A DNA stretch of 64,000 bases from Xanthomonas campestris pv. badrii (lineage in GTDB: Bacteria; Pseudomonadota; Gammaproteobacteria; Xanthomonadales; Xanthomonadaceae): NCBI RefSeq assembly GCF_012848175.1, contig NZ_CP051651.1, forward strand, positions 1,054,001 to 1,118,000, in the 5' to 3' direction. Below the pieces are notes generated by a model that saw only the letters and a list, made by a program, of their open reading frames with translations, was not told the origin of the DNA and ran no database searches. The number at the start of each line of letters is the position of its first letter. Within the stretch, counting starts at the first letter, position 1. The translations under genes were made by a program, and so were the position numbers. Of this stretch, positions 1 through 8,423 are shown piece by piece.

Positions 1-422
1 GGCGCCGGGCGTGCGGCCGGCGGCGCCGGTTCGGCGCGCGCAGGGGGCGGTGGTGGTGGTGGCGGGCTGACCGCGGTCGGCTCGTACTGGGCACGGAACT
101 TGGCCAGCAACGGCACGCCGAGCTGCTGTGACAGCAGGTCGATCTCGCTGGTGCCGTAGGCCAGTGCCACCGGCAGCACGCCGGCATCGCGCAGGCCATC
201 CAGCAGCGCCTTGGCGGTGGCCATGTCCGGCACCTGCGACAGCCCGCCGAAATCCAGGATCACCGCCGCACGCCCGAACAGCTTGGGCGCGCGGGTCACG
301 CGCTCACGCATTTCCTGCACCAGCCGCGCCACGTCCAGGGTGCGCACGCGCAAATTGGCGATGCCCACCTGGCCGATCTTCAGTTCGCCGGCCTGTTCAA
401 AATCCACATTCACACTTGCCAC
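1..422 (-). CDS. minC: Septum site-determining protein MinC, N-terminal part (cut by window edge)
   Basis: The visible 140 residues are the N-terminal domain of MinC, the FtsZ-polymerisation inhibitor that works with MinD/MinE to keep the division septum at mid-cell. The segment reading AAVILDFGGLSQVPD followed by a proline-rich linker (a run of about eight prolines near residue 120, then Ala/Pro-rich sequence) is the usual Xanthomonas MinC layout; the C-terminal beta-helix domain lies beyond base 1. The start is the GTG at 422 (VASVNVDFEQAG); a GTG three codons later is possible. It begins 3 bases after the stop of the acetyltransferase gene, so the two are probably cotranscribed. minD and minE would be expected downstream, outside the window. 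Confidence 0.88.
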   Translation of the reverse strand, partial: MASVNVDFEQAGELKIGQVGIANLRVRTLDVARLVQEMRERVTRAPKLFGRAAVILDFGGLSQVPDMATAKALLDGLRDAGVLPVALAYGTSEIDLLSQQLGVPLLAKFRAQYEPTAVSPPPPPPPPARAEPAPPAARPA

Positions 423-425
423 GCC

Positions 426-1025
426 TCAGGTCCCCGTCGATGGATTGGCGGTGGCGGCGGCATGACGCGGCCGGCCCACCCACGGCAATTCTTCGGGCAA
501 GGTGCCGCCGTAGGTCTCCTTGACCCAGGGATAGCTGCACATGTCCTTCATCAGCATGCTGGCGCGCACGTCCACGTCCGGCATGGTGTTCTGGCCCACT
601 TCGCGGAAGCCGAAGCTGCCATGGAACAGCAGCGCCGCGTCGGCGCCATGGTCCAGGAACACCTCGCAGGCCAGCTGCGGGTAACGCAGCTCGGTGTAGC
701 TCTGCACGTCGGCGTAGAACGCCCGCCCGACGCCGCCGCCGCGACGGCGGCTGGCAACCACGATGCGGTCGATATAGAAGAATTCCGGGTGACGGTCCCG
801 GAACCAGGCGAAATTGCTGCTGTCATGGGCACTGCCGCTGCCGAAACCGACCAGGAAGCCGGCCAGGTTGCCGTCGCGCTCGGCGACGCGGAAATATTCG
901 GCCTGGGCGTAGAACCGTTGCAGCTTGGTTGAATCCAGCGGCAGGATCGCCAGTCCGGCATTGTTGTTCAGGGCCAGGACGGAATCGAGCTCGTGCTCGC
1001 GCACGTCGCGGATGACGATCGACAT
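426..1025 (-). CDS. GNAT-family N-acetyltransferase
   Basis: This 199-residue protein has the GNAT fold pattern: a central strand ending in IDRIVVASRRRGGGVGRAFYADV, where the R/Q-x-x-G-x-G/A acetyl-CoA pyrophosphate loop is RRGGGVGRA, and a later strand with the FGFREVG signature of this family. It probably transfers an acetyl group from acetyl-CoA to an unknown amine or protein N-terminus in the cytoplasm. The start ATG at 1025 opens MSIVIRDVREHE. minC begins 3 bases downstream, suggesting an operon, but no functional link to division is implied by the sequence. Substrate cannot be predicted. Confidence 0.85.
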   Translation of the reverse strand: MSIVIRDVREHELDSVLALNNNAGLAILPLDSTKLQRFYAQAEYFRVAERDGNLAGFLVGFGSGSAHDSSNFAWFRDRHPEFFYIDRIVVASRRRGGGVGRAFYADVQSYTELRYPQLACEVFLDHGADAALLFHGSFGFREVGQNTMPDVDVRASMLMKDMCSYPWVKETYGGTLPEELPWVGRPRHAAATANPSTGT

Positions 1026-1283
1026 TGGGACTCCGTGGGGTAACGCTCTCGACCCGAAATCGGATCTGCGTTGGATTATTACATGCGTGGCCTGAAGCGG
1101 CGACCCGGCGCGTGCTCGGCGGCCGGGTCGCGCGTGCCGGCGATGGGCCGCCACGCAGCGCCCGATGCATGCCGCCGCCACCTGCTCCGCCACCGGGGCG
1201 ACCGCTGGCCCGAAGGCGCCGGCAGGCGCATGCATGACTTCCGGCAAGAGGGCAGCGGCCGCGCTTGGGCCTAAGATGCGGAC

Positions 1284-2477
1284 ATGTTGGGATACCTCAG
1301 TCATACGCGCGTCCTGCGCTTTGCCGGCCTGTTCACCTGGGCAATGATCGCCATGCCGTTGGTGTTCATCTACTGGGCGCCCGCCGAGGACGGCGACCAC
1401 CGCAGTGTGATGGAGGCGGCGATGATGTCGGCGTTCTTCGTCGGCTTCGGGGCCAGCTATTTCTGGTTGACGCGCGGCCTGAGCAGCGGTGGCCATGCCC
1501 ACTGGTACGACCGGCTGATCCTGCTGCTGCTCACGATCTGCGCGCTCGCGGTGAGCTACCTCACCCGGACCGGGCTCGGCAGCATCCTCATGATGGTGGC
1601 GGCCGGCGTGATCCCCTGGCTGTTGCCGCTGCGCGTCGGCGTGGTCTGGCTGGTGCTGAGCCAGTTGGCCGTGCTTCCGGTCTACCACCTGTTGCTGGGG
1701 TTTCCGGTCTCCGGCGCGCTGATGCAGTCGCTGCTCTACGGCGGCTTTTCGATGTTCATCTTCGTCACCAGCCTGGTGGCCCGCCAGCAGGCAGAAGCCC
1801 GCGAGGAACAGCGCCGGCTCAACGCCGAACTGCGTGCCACCCGTGCGCTGCTGGCCGAAAGCGCGCGCATCAACGAACGCACCCGCATCTCGCGCGAGCT
1901 GCACGACCTGCTGGGGCATCACCTGACCGCGCTCAGCCTCAACCTGGAGGTGGCCGGCCACATCACCGAAGGCCAGGCCCAGGAGCATGTGCGCCAGGCG
2001 CATACCCTGGCCAAGCTGCTGCTCACCGACGTGCGCGAAGCGGTCAGCCAGTTGCGCGACAGCGGCGCGATCGACCTGGAAGCGGCGCTGCGGCCGCTGG
2101 TCACCCAGGTGCCGTCGCTGGACATCCACCTGGACATCGCCCAGCCGCTGACCCTGGACGACCCCGAGCGCGCCCATGTGCTGCTGCGTTGCACCCAGGA
2201 GATCATCACCAATGCGGTGCGCCACGCTGGCGCGCGTAACCTGTGGATCCAGGTGCGGCGCGATGCGGAGACGGTGTTGATCGATGCCCGCGACGATGGC
2301 CATGGCGCCGATGCGGTGGCGCCCGGCAACGGCTTGCGCGGCATGCGTGAGCGGCTCAGCCAGTATGGTGGGCAGCTGGAAATCCAAACCCGGCGGGGTG
2401 ACGGCTTCGGCCTGCGCATCTCCGTTCCAGGCGCGCCGGCACTGATGCCTGCGGCCGTGACTCAAGGAGTGTTTTGA
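1284..2477 (+). CDS. Membrane sensor histidine kinase, HisKA_3 (NarL/DesK) type
   Basis: The 397-residue protein has a hydrophobic N-terminal half with several membrane spans (roughly residues 10-30, 45-62, 77-93, 98-113, 118-140, 148-165), a short coiled linker, then a HisKA_3 dimerisation domain with the phospho-acceptor His207 in RELHDLLGHH, and a GHKL ATPase domain (N box EIITNAVRHAG, G1 box DDGHGAD, G2 box GNGLRGMRERL). This is the DesK/LiaS-like architecture, in which the membrane domain itself senses envelope or lipid state; the ligand here is unknown. Its stop overlaps the start of the response regulator (ATGA), so the two form a coupled two-component operon. Confidence 0.9.
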   Translation: MLGYLSHTRVLRFAGLFTWAMIAMPLVFIYWAPAEDGDHRSVMEAAMMSAFFVGFGASYFWLTRGLSSGGHAHWYDRLILLLLTICALAVSYLTRTGLGSILMMVAAGVIPWLLPLRVGVVWLVLSQLAVLPVYHLLLGFPVSGALMQSLLYGGFSMFIFVTSLVARQQAEAREEQRRLNAELRATRALLAESARINERTRISRELHDLLGHHLTALSLNLEVAGHITEGQAQEHVRQAHTLAKLLLTDVREAVSQLRDSGAIDLEAALRPLVTQVPSLDIHLDIAQPLTLDDPERAHVLLRCTQEIITNAVRHAGARNLWIQVRRDAETVLIDARDDGHGADAVAPGNGLRGMRERLSQYGGQLEIQTRRGDGFGLRISVPGAPALMPAAVTQGVF

Positions 2478-3118
2478 TGATCCGTGTGTGCCTGGTCGAC
2501 GACCAAACCCTGGTGCGCCAGGGGATCCGCTCGCTGTTGGCGCTGGATAACGGCATCGAGGTGGTGGCCGAGGCCTCGGACGGAAAGCAGGCGGTGGAGC
2601 AGATTCCGCAGATCCAGCCCGACGTGGTGCTGATGGACATGCGCATGCCGGTGATGTCCGGCCTGGAGGCGCTGCAGATGCTCTCGCGCAACGGCACGCT
2701 GCCGCCGACCATCATCCTGACCACCTTCGACGACGACCAGCTGGTCCTGGCCGGGCTCAAGGCCGGCGCCAAGGGCTACCTGCTCAAGGATGTCTCGCTG
2801 GAGCAGCTGGTCGGGGCCATCCGCACCGTGGCCGATGGCGGTTCGCTGGTGCAGCCGGCAGTGACCCAGCGCCTGCTCTCGGGCCTGGAACACATGCGCA
2901 ACGAGTTCGTCAGCCTGGACCGGCCCGATCCGCTCACCGACCGCGAGACCGAAATCCTGCGATTGATGGCCAGCGGCTTTTCCAACAAGGAGATCGCCAA
3001 TTCGCTGGGCGTGGCCGAGGGCACCATCAAGAATCACGTCTCCAACATCCTCTCCAAGCTCGGCGTACGCGACCGTACCCGCGCGGTACTGAAGGCGTTC
3101 GAACTGCAACTGGTCTGA
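2474..3118 (+). CDS. LuxR/NarL-family response regulator
   Basis: The 214-residue protein has an N-terminal receiver (acidic pair VDD at 8-9, phospho-acceptor Asp54 in VLMDMRMP, conserved Lys in GAKGYLLKD) and a C-terminal LuxR helix-turn-helix (LTDRETEILRLMASG ... NKEIANSLGVAEGTIKNHV). It is expected to be phosphorylated by the kinase encoded just upstream, with which it overlaps by four bases, and to activate or repress unknown promoters. All receiver and DNA-contact features are intact. Confidence 0.92.
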   Translation: MMIRVCLVDDQTLVRQGIRSLLALDNGIEVVAEASDGKQAVEQIPQIQPDVVLMDMRMPVMSGLEALQMLSRNGTLPPTIILTTFDDDQLVLAGLKAGAKGYLLKDVSLEQLVGAIRTVADGGSLVQPAVTQRLLSGLEHMRNEFVSLDRPDPLTDRETEILRLMASGFSNKEIANSLGVAEGTIKNHVSNILSKLGVRDRTRAVLKAFELQLV

Positions 3119-3131
3119 CGGCAGGATGTCC

Positions 3132-3154
3132 CGCCCGGCGCAGCGCGCCGGGCG
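3132..3154 (+). terminator. GC-rich hairpin after the two-component operon
   Basis: A perfect 10-bp stem (CGCCCGGCGC / GCGCCGGGCG) with a 3-base loop begins 13 bases after the response-regulator stop. No T-tract follows, so it may be a weak or Rho-assisted terminator, or an mRNA 3'-end stabiliser. Confidence 0.45.
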
Positions 3155-3529
3155 TTCGCGGGCGCGCAAGCCTGCGGCTTGCAGGCGGCGCCCGCTCACC
3201 CTGTCCAAGTAACGAGTGCGGTGGCGCCGGCTTGCCTGCGGCTTGCATCGTCTGGGGTCTTGCGACAGCCCGCTTCGCTCCGGTCGGGCGTCGCGTCCTG
3301 GCGGCATCACACGCAGGCAGCGTGGGATGTGCATGATGGCTGCGCGCAGTCGGCGCAAACCCTTGCAACGGCTGGGATTGCGCAGCTCCACCGCGACGTT
3401 GCACGCGCTGAATGACACCGCAAGACCGCGCTACCCGTCGCACAACTGAACATCTTTGCCGAAGCCTGCTAGGATGGTGGCTTCGCTTCACCCAACCCGG
3501 CCGTGGGATCGGCCCCGGAGACCTCCTGA
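3155..3529. other. Intergenic region without a recognisable gene
   Basis: About 375 bases between the response regulator and the SRPBCC gene. It contains GC-rich inverted segments (for example AAGCCTGCGGCTTGCAGG) and a second GGCTTGC...GCGGCTTGC copy, but no reading frame with a convincing start and codon bias. The ribosome-binding site GGAG for the downstream gene is at about 3516. Confidence 0.5.
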
Positions 3530-4711
3530 ATGACCCGTATTATCGAGTTCCTGATCGCCTTGGGGATCGTGGCTGGCTTGTTTGTCGTGGTGGGCTTGGT
3601 GTTGCCCTCGGAGCGGCAGATGTCCGAGAGTGTTGAGACCAACCGCAGAATGACGATTGTTTACGACACCGTGAACAGCTTCCGTCGGTTCAAGGATTGG
3701 AACCCGCTTGTGCTGCGCGACCCGAAGATCCAGCTGAAGCTGGCCGGCCCGGAAGAGGGCAAGGGCGCACGCGTCGAATACAGCTCCAACGAGGGCTACA
3801 TCGGCAACGGCAGCTGGGAAATCAAAAACACCGTCAAGAACGAGCGTGTCGAGATCGCGATCGAAGATCCCACCAAGGGCTACGACAAGGTCACCAATTT
3901 CACTCTGGCGCCGACCGGCAAGAACAACAAGAACGTCAAGATCACCCAGGACTACAGCGTCAAGTACGGCTGGAACCTGTTCGGTCGCTACGCCGGCCTG
4001 TATGTCAGCCGCCACGTGGGCGACGACCTGAAGCTGGGTCTGTCGCGTCTGGCCACCGTACTGGCCACCGTGCCGAACTTCGACTACCGCGCGCAGCTGG
4101 ATGGCAAGCCGGTGTTGAGCGATCTCAAGATCGTCGACGTGCCGGCCGAAGACCTGCTGGTCGTCACCGCGGGCAATATCGACCGCGACAACGAGACGAT
4201 CAAGAAGTCGATCAAGGACAACCAGGAGTGGATCAAGCGCGTGATGGACGCCAATGGTCTGGAAGCGGCTGGTCCGGTCCGTATCGTCACCACCGACTTC
4301 GCCACCGACAAGTACGCGTTCGACGTCGTGCAGCCGGTCCGCAAGCGTGCCGGTGGTGCGCCGAAGGCCGATGCCAAGACCGACACCGCCAAGGCCGGTG
4401 CCAAGAAGGATGACGCGGCAGCCGCTGCTCCGGTCGATGCGACTCCGGTCGCTGCCACCGGCGAAGAACTGAAGCTCAATATTCCGTCCGAGGCACCGGT
4501 GAAGTACCAGCGTACTCCGGCGCACCGTTCGGCCTTTGCGACCTATGCAGGTCACATGGCTGGTCTGGATGCCGTGCGTAACTCGCTGCGCGCCTGGGCT
4601 GCCACCAGCGGCATGGACGTGACCGAGCGTCCGTACGAAAGCTGGAAGGGCGGCGTGGACAAGTCGTTCACCCAGGACGGTACCTATGATGTCTACTGGG
4701 CCATCAAGTAA
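3530..4711 (+). CDS. Membrane-anchored SRPBCC (polyketide-cyclase-like) / effector-binding-like protein
   Basis: The 393-residue protein starts with a single hydrophobic span (residues 4-24), followed by an SRPBCC/START-like domain (about 30-175; SFRRFKDWNPLVLRDPK is typical of the polyketide cyclase/dehydrase family). The C-terminal part (about 190-393) resembles a GyrI-like effector-binding domain (DRDNETIKKSIKDNQ ... MDVTERPYESW), but is interrupted by an Ala/Lys/Asp-rich low-complexity insert at about residues 272-320. SRPBCC and GyrI-like domains bind small hydrophobic ligands; the ligand is unknown. A GGAG ribosome-binding site lies about 12 bases before the ATG, and a strong terminator follows, so it is probably monocistronic. 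Confidence 0.82.
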   Translation: MTRIIEFLIALGIVAGLFVVVGLVLPSERQMSESVETNRRMTIVYDTVNSFRRFKDWNPLVLRDPKIQLKLAGPEEGKGARVEYSSNEGYIGNGSWEIKNTVKNERVEIAIEDPTKGYDKVTNFTLAPTGKNNKNVKITQDYSVKYGWNLFGRYAGLYVSRHVGDDLKLGLSRLATVLATVPNFDYRAQLDGKPVLSDLKIVDVPAEDLLVVTAGNIDRDNETIKKSIKDNQEWIKRVMDANGLEAAGPVRIVTTDFATDKYAFDVVQPVRKRAGGAPKADAKTDTAKAGAKKDDAAAAAPVDATPVAATGEELKLNIPSEAPVKYQRTPAHRSAFATYAGHMAGLDAVRNSLRAWAATSGMDVTERPYESWKGGVDKSFTQDGTYDVYWAIK

Positions 4712-4743
4712 TCGCCTCGCCGCGATGACCTGATCCAGACCAA

Positions 4744-4776
4744 AGCGCGCCGCAGTCCTGCGGCGCGCTTTTTTTT
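4744..4776 (+). terminator. Rho-independent terminator of the SRPBCC gene
   Basis: A 12-bp perfect stem (AGCGCGCCGCAG / CTGCGGCGCGCT) with a minimal loop is followed by a run of eight T. It lies 33 bases after the SRPBCC stop codon. Confidence 0.92.
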
Positions 4777-4807
4777 GCGCTACGGCGCTGCCAGGGAAGT
4801 TGCCCGC

Positions 4808-5179
4808 ATGGCTTTGCTCGACCGTCGTAAGAAACACCCCTCATTGCTGGCGTTCTGCGGCGGCCTGCTGGCCGCCATGGCAGTCGGGTTGTCGGCTTAC
4901 GCCTCGCACGGCGTGGCCGATGCGCTGGTGCAGTCGCGGCTGCAGTTGGCGTCGCTGTATGCGTTCGGCCATGGCGCGGTGCTGACTGTGCTGGGCGCTA
5001 CCGAAACGCGCGTCCTCGGGCGGGGGGGCCTGTACCTGCTGCTGCTCGGAACGCTGCTGTTTGCCGGCAGCCTGGCCGGCGGCGCGTTGCTGCACTGGCC
5101 GACCAGCCTGGCACCGGTGGGCGGCGTCAGCCTGATGCTGGGCTGGGTGGTGCTGGCCATCGGCGCCTTGAGGCGCTGA
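4808..5179 (+). CDS. DUF423 family small membrane protein
   Basis: The 123-residue protein is mostly hydrophobic, with four likely membrane spans, and carries the DUF423 pattern GLLAAMAVGLSAYASHG near its N-terminus and SLAGGALLH followed by APVGGVSLMLGW near its C-terminus. Members of this family (YgdD-like) are inner-membrane proteins of unknown function. The ATG at 4808 gives MALLDRRKKHPS, with positive charges before the first span. The DNA glycosylase gene begins one base after its stop, so the two are cotranscribed. Confidence 0.85.
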   Translation: MALLDRRKKHPSLLAFCGGLLAAMAVGLSAYASHGVADALVQSRLQLASLYAFGHGAVLTVLGATETRVLGRGGLYLLLLGTLLFAGSLAGGALLHWPTSLAPVGGVSLMLGWVVLAIGALRR

Positions 5180-5180
5180 G

Positions 5181-5855
5181 ATGCCGCGGCATGCGCGCGG
5201 GTTCGATGTAGAGGCCGCCTTCGCGCATCTGGCCCGGCGCGATCGCGCGCTGGGCGCCTGGATGAAGCGTATCGGCCCCATCGCGCCGCAGCCGGGTTGG
5301 CGCAAGCCGTTCGACCCGGTGGATGCGTTGGCGCGGGCGATCCTGTTCCAGCAGCTCAGTGGCAAGGCCGCGTCCACCATCGTGGCACGGGTGGAGGTGG
5401 CCATCGGCGCGAGCCGGTTGCATGCCGACACGCTGGCGCGCGTGGACGATGCCGCGCTGCGCGCCTGCGGTGTGTCCGGCAACAAGGCATTGGCGCTACG
5501 CGATCTGGCGCAGCGCGAACTGGCCGGTGAGATTCCTTCGCTGCGCCAATTGGCCTTCATGTCCGACCAAGCCATTGTCGATGCGCTGGTGCCGGTGCGC
5601 GGCATCGGTCGCTGGACGGTGGAGATGATGCTGATGTTCCGCCTGGGCCGCCCGGACCTGCTGCCCATCGACGACCTGGGCGTGCGCAAGGGTGCCCAGC
5701 GCGTGGACAAGCACGACCAGATGCCTGCCCCCAGGGCATTGGCCGAACGCGGCGAACGCTGGGGCCCGTACCGCACCTACGCCGCGTTTTATCTATGGAA
5801 GATCGCCGACTTCAGCGTGGCCGCCAAGGTGCCGACACCGCGTTCCCAGGAGTGA
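5181..5855 (+). CDS. DNA-3-methyladenine glycosylase II, AlkA type (HhH-GPD)
   Basis: The 224-residue protein is an HhH-GPD base-excision glycosylase that removes alkylated purines from DNA. The helix-hairpin-helix reads LVPVRGIGRWTVEMML and is followed by the catalytic aspartate region LLPIDDLGVRKG. The typical FQQLSGKAAST helix is present near residue 55. It lacks the extra N-terminal domain of E. coli AlkA (282 residues), as in the shorter AlkA/MAG-like subgroup, and there is no Cys4 iron-sulphur cluster. It sits one base after the DUF423 gene. Exact substrate range cannot be inferred. Confidence 0.88.
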   Translation: MPRHARGFDVEAAFAHLARRDRALGAWMKRIGPIAPQPGWRKPFDPVDALARAILFQQLSGKAASTIVARVEVAIGASRLHADTLARVDDAALRACGVSGNKALALRDLAQRELAGEIPSLRQLAFMSDQAIVDALVPVRGIGRWTVEMMLMFRLGRPDLLPIDDLGVRKGAQRVDKHDQMPAPRALAERGERWGPYRTYAAFYLWKIADFSVAAKVPTPRSQE

Positions 5856-5890
5856 TCGAACGCGCAAGCGCGGCGCGACCGCTGCACGCG

Positions 5891-6688
5891 TCAAGCCGCA
5901 TGCCAGCGCCAGTGCCACGGCTCGTAGACGATGCCATGCGGGTTGTGGCGCGGGTAGCTCAGGCGATAGCCGAAATGCGGCGCATGCTGGCTCAGCCAGG
6001 CAAACGCCGCGGTGGACTCGAACGATTCTTCGGCCGGCGGTTCGCCCGGGGTGCCGATATCCAGCGCGTCGCCGCTGTGGTGCTCGCTGAAACCAGGGGC
6101 GGCGTTGACTGCCAGGATCTGATCCAGGGTGAGTCCGCGGCCGAACTTGCGCTCGAAGATGCCAAGTTGGTAATCGTGGCTGCGATAGCCGGAGATGGCA
6201 TCCAGCACGATGTCCGTTCGCAGCGCTGCCGCACGCATCAGGCGCCATGCACGCGCCGCGCCTGCGCTGAGCCATAGTGGCCGGCCGAAGCGATCGCGCC
6301 CGGAAAGGTGCAACGTCGCCGGCTCGGCGATCAGCTGCAGGCCGGTTTGTTGCTGATAACCGTCTGTATCCAGCCCGAGTTGGCTCAGGCGGCGTTGCAG
6401 GCCGTCGACCATCAGCGTTGCGCCGTGCGGCTGTTGCATGCGGGCAGCGGCGGCCTGCAGCCGGTCCAGCGCCGCGTCCAGCCCGGGCTCGCGTGCCAGC
6501 CGCGGTATCAGCGGCATGAGGCCGTGTGCCAGCTGCGCGGCCAGATAACGTCCGTCGCGCTTGCGCCGCAGCAGCCAGTCGGCCTGTGCCAGTACGCGGG
6601 CGTCGGCGTTGCCGTGGGCGCGCATCAAGGCGGCGGGCAGCAACTCGATGCTGGTGGTGTTGAGCAGCAGGGTCGGGGTCGGGCGCAT
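5891..6688 (-). CDS. VanY/LdcB-family D-Ala-D-Ala (LD-)carboxypeptidase-like protein
   Basis: The C-terminal half matches the VanY zinc peptidase family, which trims peptidoglycan stem peptides: SEHHSGDALDIG (SxHxxGxAxD, His203 and Asp210 as zinc ligands) and EPWHW (Glu256 probable catalytic base, His259 zinc ligand). SGYRSHDYQ before it is also typical. I chose the ATG at 6688 (265 residues). An in-frame ATG at 6805 would add 39 residues including a hydrophobic stretch ([13 protein letters not shown]) that could be a signal sequence, so the start and the compartment are uncertain. It lies downstream of the SPFH operon on the same strand. Confidence 0.8.
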   Translation of the reverse strand: MRPTPTLLLNTTSIELLPAALMRAHGNADARVLAQADWLLRRKRDGRYLAAQLAHGLMPLIPRLAREPGLDAALDRLQAAAARMQQPHGATLMVDGLQRRLSQLGLDTDGYQQQTGLQLIAEPATLHLSGRDRFGRPLWLSAGAARAWRLMRAAALRTDIVLDAISGYRSHDYQLGIFERKFGRGLTLDQILAVNAAPGFSEHHSGDALDIGTPGEPPAEESFESTAAFAWLSQHAPHFGYRLSYPRHNPHGIVYEPWHWRWHAA

Positions 6689-6714
6689 CGCAACAGGGTA
6701 GGGCCAAGTGTTGC

Positions 6715-6963
6715 CTACGGCCAGCTGCAGCCAAAGCAGCCAACAAAACGACTGTGCAGCCGTCGAACGGCCGCGACCCTTGCTCGCGACGGCATTGCCA
6801 CCCATGCACCGCGGTTCGTCGATGCCCGGCTGATGACTGCTCGCGATGGTCTGTCGGCCGCTGTTGAATCCTCCAGCAGTTCGTCCCGGCGGTCATCACG
6901 CGAGATGTCGCCGACGAGCATGTATGCCAGCGCGATGGTGGCTGAGCCCACGGGTCTGGTCAT
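6715..6963 (-). CDS. Possible small coupled gene of unknown function
   Basis: This 82-codon frame starts with an ATG that overlaps the stop of the ribbon-helix-helix gene (ATGA), the same coupling used between the other genes of this operon. The product ([20 protein letters not shown]..., then a basic, Arg-rich half) matches no family I recognise. It ends 26 bases before the chosen VanY start. The overlap is the main support; codon use in the second half is not convincing, so it may be an incidental frame. Confidence 0.35.
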   Translation of the reverse strand: MTRPVGSATIALAYMLVGDISRDDRRDELLEDSTAADRPSRAVISRASTNRGAWVAMPSRARVAAVRRLHSRFVGCFGCSWP

Positions 6964-7139
6964 GCCGAGGGTTCCTTGTCGCCCTGCGGCTTCGGTAGCC
7001 GCCCGGCTTTGCGCAGCGCGTCGCGCAGCACGTATTCGATCTGCGCGTTGAGGCTGCGCAGTTCGTCGTCGGCCCAGCGTTGCGCGGCGGCCAGGACATC
7101 GGCGTTGATGCGCAGCGGGTAGGCCTTCTTTTCGCTCAT
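6960..7139 (-). CDS. Arc/HicB-like ribbon-helix-helix small protein
   Basis: The 59-residue protein has the short beta-strand and two helices of an Arc-type ribbon-helix-helix protein: [41 protein letters not shown]. The strand PLRIN would lie in the DNA major groove in a dimer. It overlaps the upstream membrane-protein gene by four bases (ATGA), so it is part of the SPFH operon. No toxin partner is visible, so an antitoxin role is not supported; it could be an autoregulator of the operon. Confidence 0.75.
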   Translation of the reverse strand: MSEKKAYPLRINADVLAAAQRWADDELRSLNAQIEYVLRDALRKAGRLPKPQGDKEPSA

Positions 7140-7420
7140 TCGCCGGTCCTGCGACTGCCGTGGCGGCGCAGGTGCATGACCATCGACACGATCAGCGTAT
7201 TGACGCCGATGATCATGCCGATCACCACCGCATAGATGCCGGCGCGGTTGTCGCCCACCCAATACAGGCACGCGGCGCCGACCAGGATCACCAGGCTGAT
7301 CAACGCCCAGCGCAGGCCCAGGCCGCGCGCGCGGTCATCGTCGTCCGCCCCGATCGAGGCGGCGATCGCCAACGCAGGCAACCCCGAAAGCGCAACCACC
7401 AGCGGCACCATCACATTCAT
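7136..7420 (-). CDS. Small three-span membrane protein of the SPFH operon
   Basis: The 94-residue protein has about three hydrophobic spans (residues 3-21, 36-54, 62-83) separated by a charged loop containing four consecutive Asp (about residues 26-29) and ends with a basic tail ([12 protein letters not shown]). I do not recognise a named family. It begins 9 bases after the SPFH stop and overlaps the ribbon-helix-helix gene, so it is translated from the same message and may partner the SPFH protein in the inner membrane. Confidence 0.72.
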   Translation of the reverse strand: MNVMVPLVVALSGLPALAIAASIGADDDDRARGLGLRWALISLVILVGAACLYWVGDNRAGIYAVVIGMIIGVNTLIVSMVMHLRRHGSRRTGE

Positions 7421-7429
7421 TGCATCACC

Positions 7430-8296
7430 TCAATACAGCGAGCCGGCGTTGACCACCGGTTGGGTCCCGCGATCAGAACACAACACGGTAAGCAGGTTGC
7501 TGACCATGTGCGCCTTGCGCTCTTCGTCCAGCTGCACTACGCCATTCTTCTGCAGCTCGGCCAGCGCCATTTCGACCATGCCCACCGCGCCCGCCACGAT
7601 GCGTGTGCGTGCGGCGATCACCGCGTTGGCCTGCTGGCGCTGCAGCATGGCCTGGGCGATCTCCGGTGCATAGGCCAGATGGCTGATGCGTGCTTCGATC
7701 ACGTCCACGCCGGCCTGGGTAAGCCGTTCGTCCAGGTGCCGCTTGAGCTGTTCGCTGATTTCGGACGGGTGGCTGCGTAGCGAAATCTGGCCTTCTTCGT
7801 GCTGGTCGTAAGGGTAGCTGGTGGCCATCGCGCGCAATGCCGCTTCCGACTGGATATGCACGAAGCTTTCGTAGTCGTCCACGTTGTACACGGCCTCGGA
7901 GGCATCGAGCACCTGCCACACGATCACCGCGGCGATCTCGATCGGGCTGCCGTCCAGTTCATTGACCTTGAGCCGTCCGCTTTCGAAATTGCGCACGCGC
8001 TGGCTGACCCGGCGCTTGGCGTAGAAGGGGCTGTTCCAGCGCATCCCCGGGTCCTTGACCGTGCCGACGTACTTGCCGAACAGGCTCAGGACGGCTGCCT
8101 GGTTCGGCTCCAGCGTGTACAGGCCGACCAGGACGAACACATTGCCGGCAGCGACCAGAATGGCCGGCAGCATGGACAGGGCCGGCAGCAAGCCCATGCC
8201 CGCGGCGATCAGCACGGTGGCAGCCAGCAGCAGGACGACGACACTGACGGCGATCACTGGAATGCCGGGAAAAGAACCGAGCGACTTCTCTTTCAT
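7430..8296 (-). CDS. SPFH (stomatin/prohibitin/flotillin) domain membrane protein
   Basis: The 288-residue protein has two hydrophobic stretches at residues 9-30 and 33-58, then an SPFH/Band-7 domain ([21 protein letters not shown] ... [19 protein letters not shown]) and a helical C-terminus with [21 protein letters not shown], the usual stomatin-like signature. Such proteins form oligomeric scaffolds in membrane microdomains, often linked to membrane stress. It is the first gene of an operon with a small membrane protein and a ribbon-helix-helix protein. A ribosome-binding AGGACG lies about 8 bases before the ATG, and a 17-base palindrome lies 31-47 bases upstream, in the promoter position. 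Confidence 0.9.
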   Translation of the reverse strand: MKEKSLGSFPGIPVIAVSVVVLLLAATVLIAAGMGLLPALSMLPAILVAAGNVFVLVGLYTLEPNQAAVLSLFGKYVGTVKDPGMRWNSPFYAKRRVSQRVRNFESGRLKVNELDGSPIEIAAVIVWQVLDASEAVYNVDDYESFVHIQSEAALRAMATSYPYDQHEEGQISLRSHPSEISEQLKRHLDERLTQAGVDVIEARISHLAYAPEIAQAMLQRQQANAVIAARTRIVAGAVGMVEMALAELQKNGVVQLDEERKAHMVSNLLTVLCSDRGTQPVVNAGSLY

Positions 8297-8326
8297 GGCT
8301 GGGGCGTCCTTGTGGTTTGGAAGAAA

Positions 8327-8343
8327 GATATCAAATTGATATC
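8327..8343. promoter_or_regulatory. Perfect palindrome upstream of the SPFH operon (candidate operator)
   Basis: The site reads GATATCAA-A-TTGATATC, two perfect 8-base arms around one base. It lies 31-47 bases before the SPFH start and about 80 bases before purT on the other strand. An AT-rich dyad in this GC-rich genome is a likely regulator site; the operon's own ribbon-helix-helix protein is one candidate, but nothing in the sequence proves it. Confidence 0.6.
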
Positions 8344-8423
8344 AATTGTGGGCGGGTTTCCGACCGGCGGTCGTGGCATCGGCCCGCTAGAATGGCTGCC
8401 CCTTTCGATCTGGATGACGCCTC

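Noticed and set aside
426..2465. A single 679-codon minus-strand gene
   Set aside because: The frame joins the GNAT gene to the antisense of the histidine kinase. Only the part from 1025 down to 426 has family similarity.
6960..7139. Antitoxin of a toxin-antitoxin pair
   Set aside because: The ribbon-helix-helix protein is coupled to membrane-protein genes, and no toxin-like partner of typical size lies beside it.
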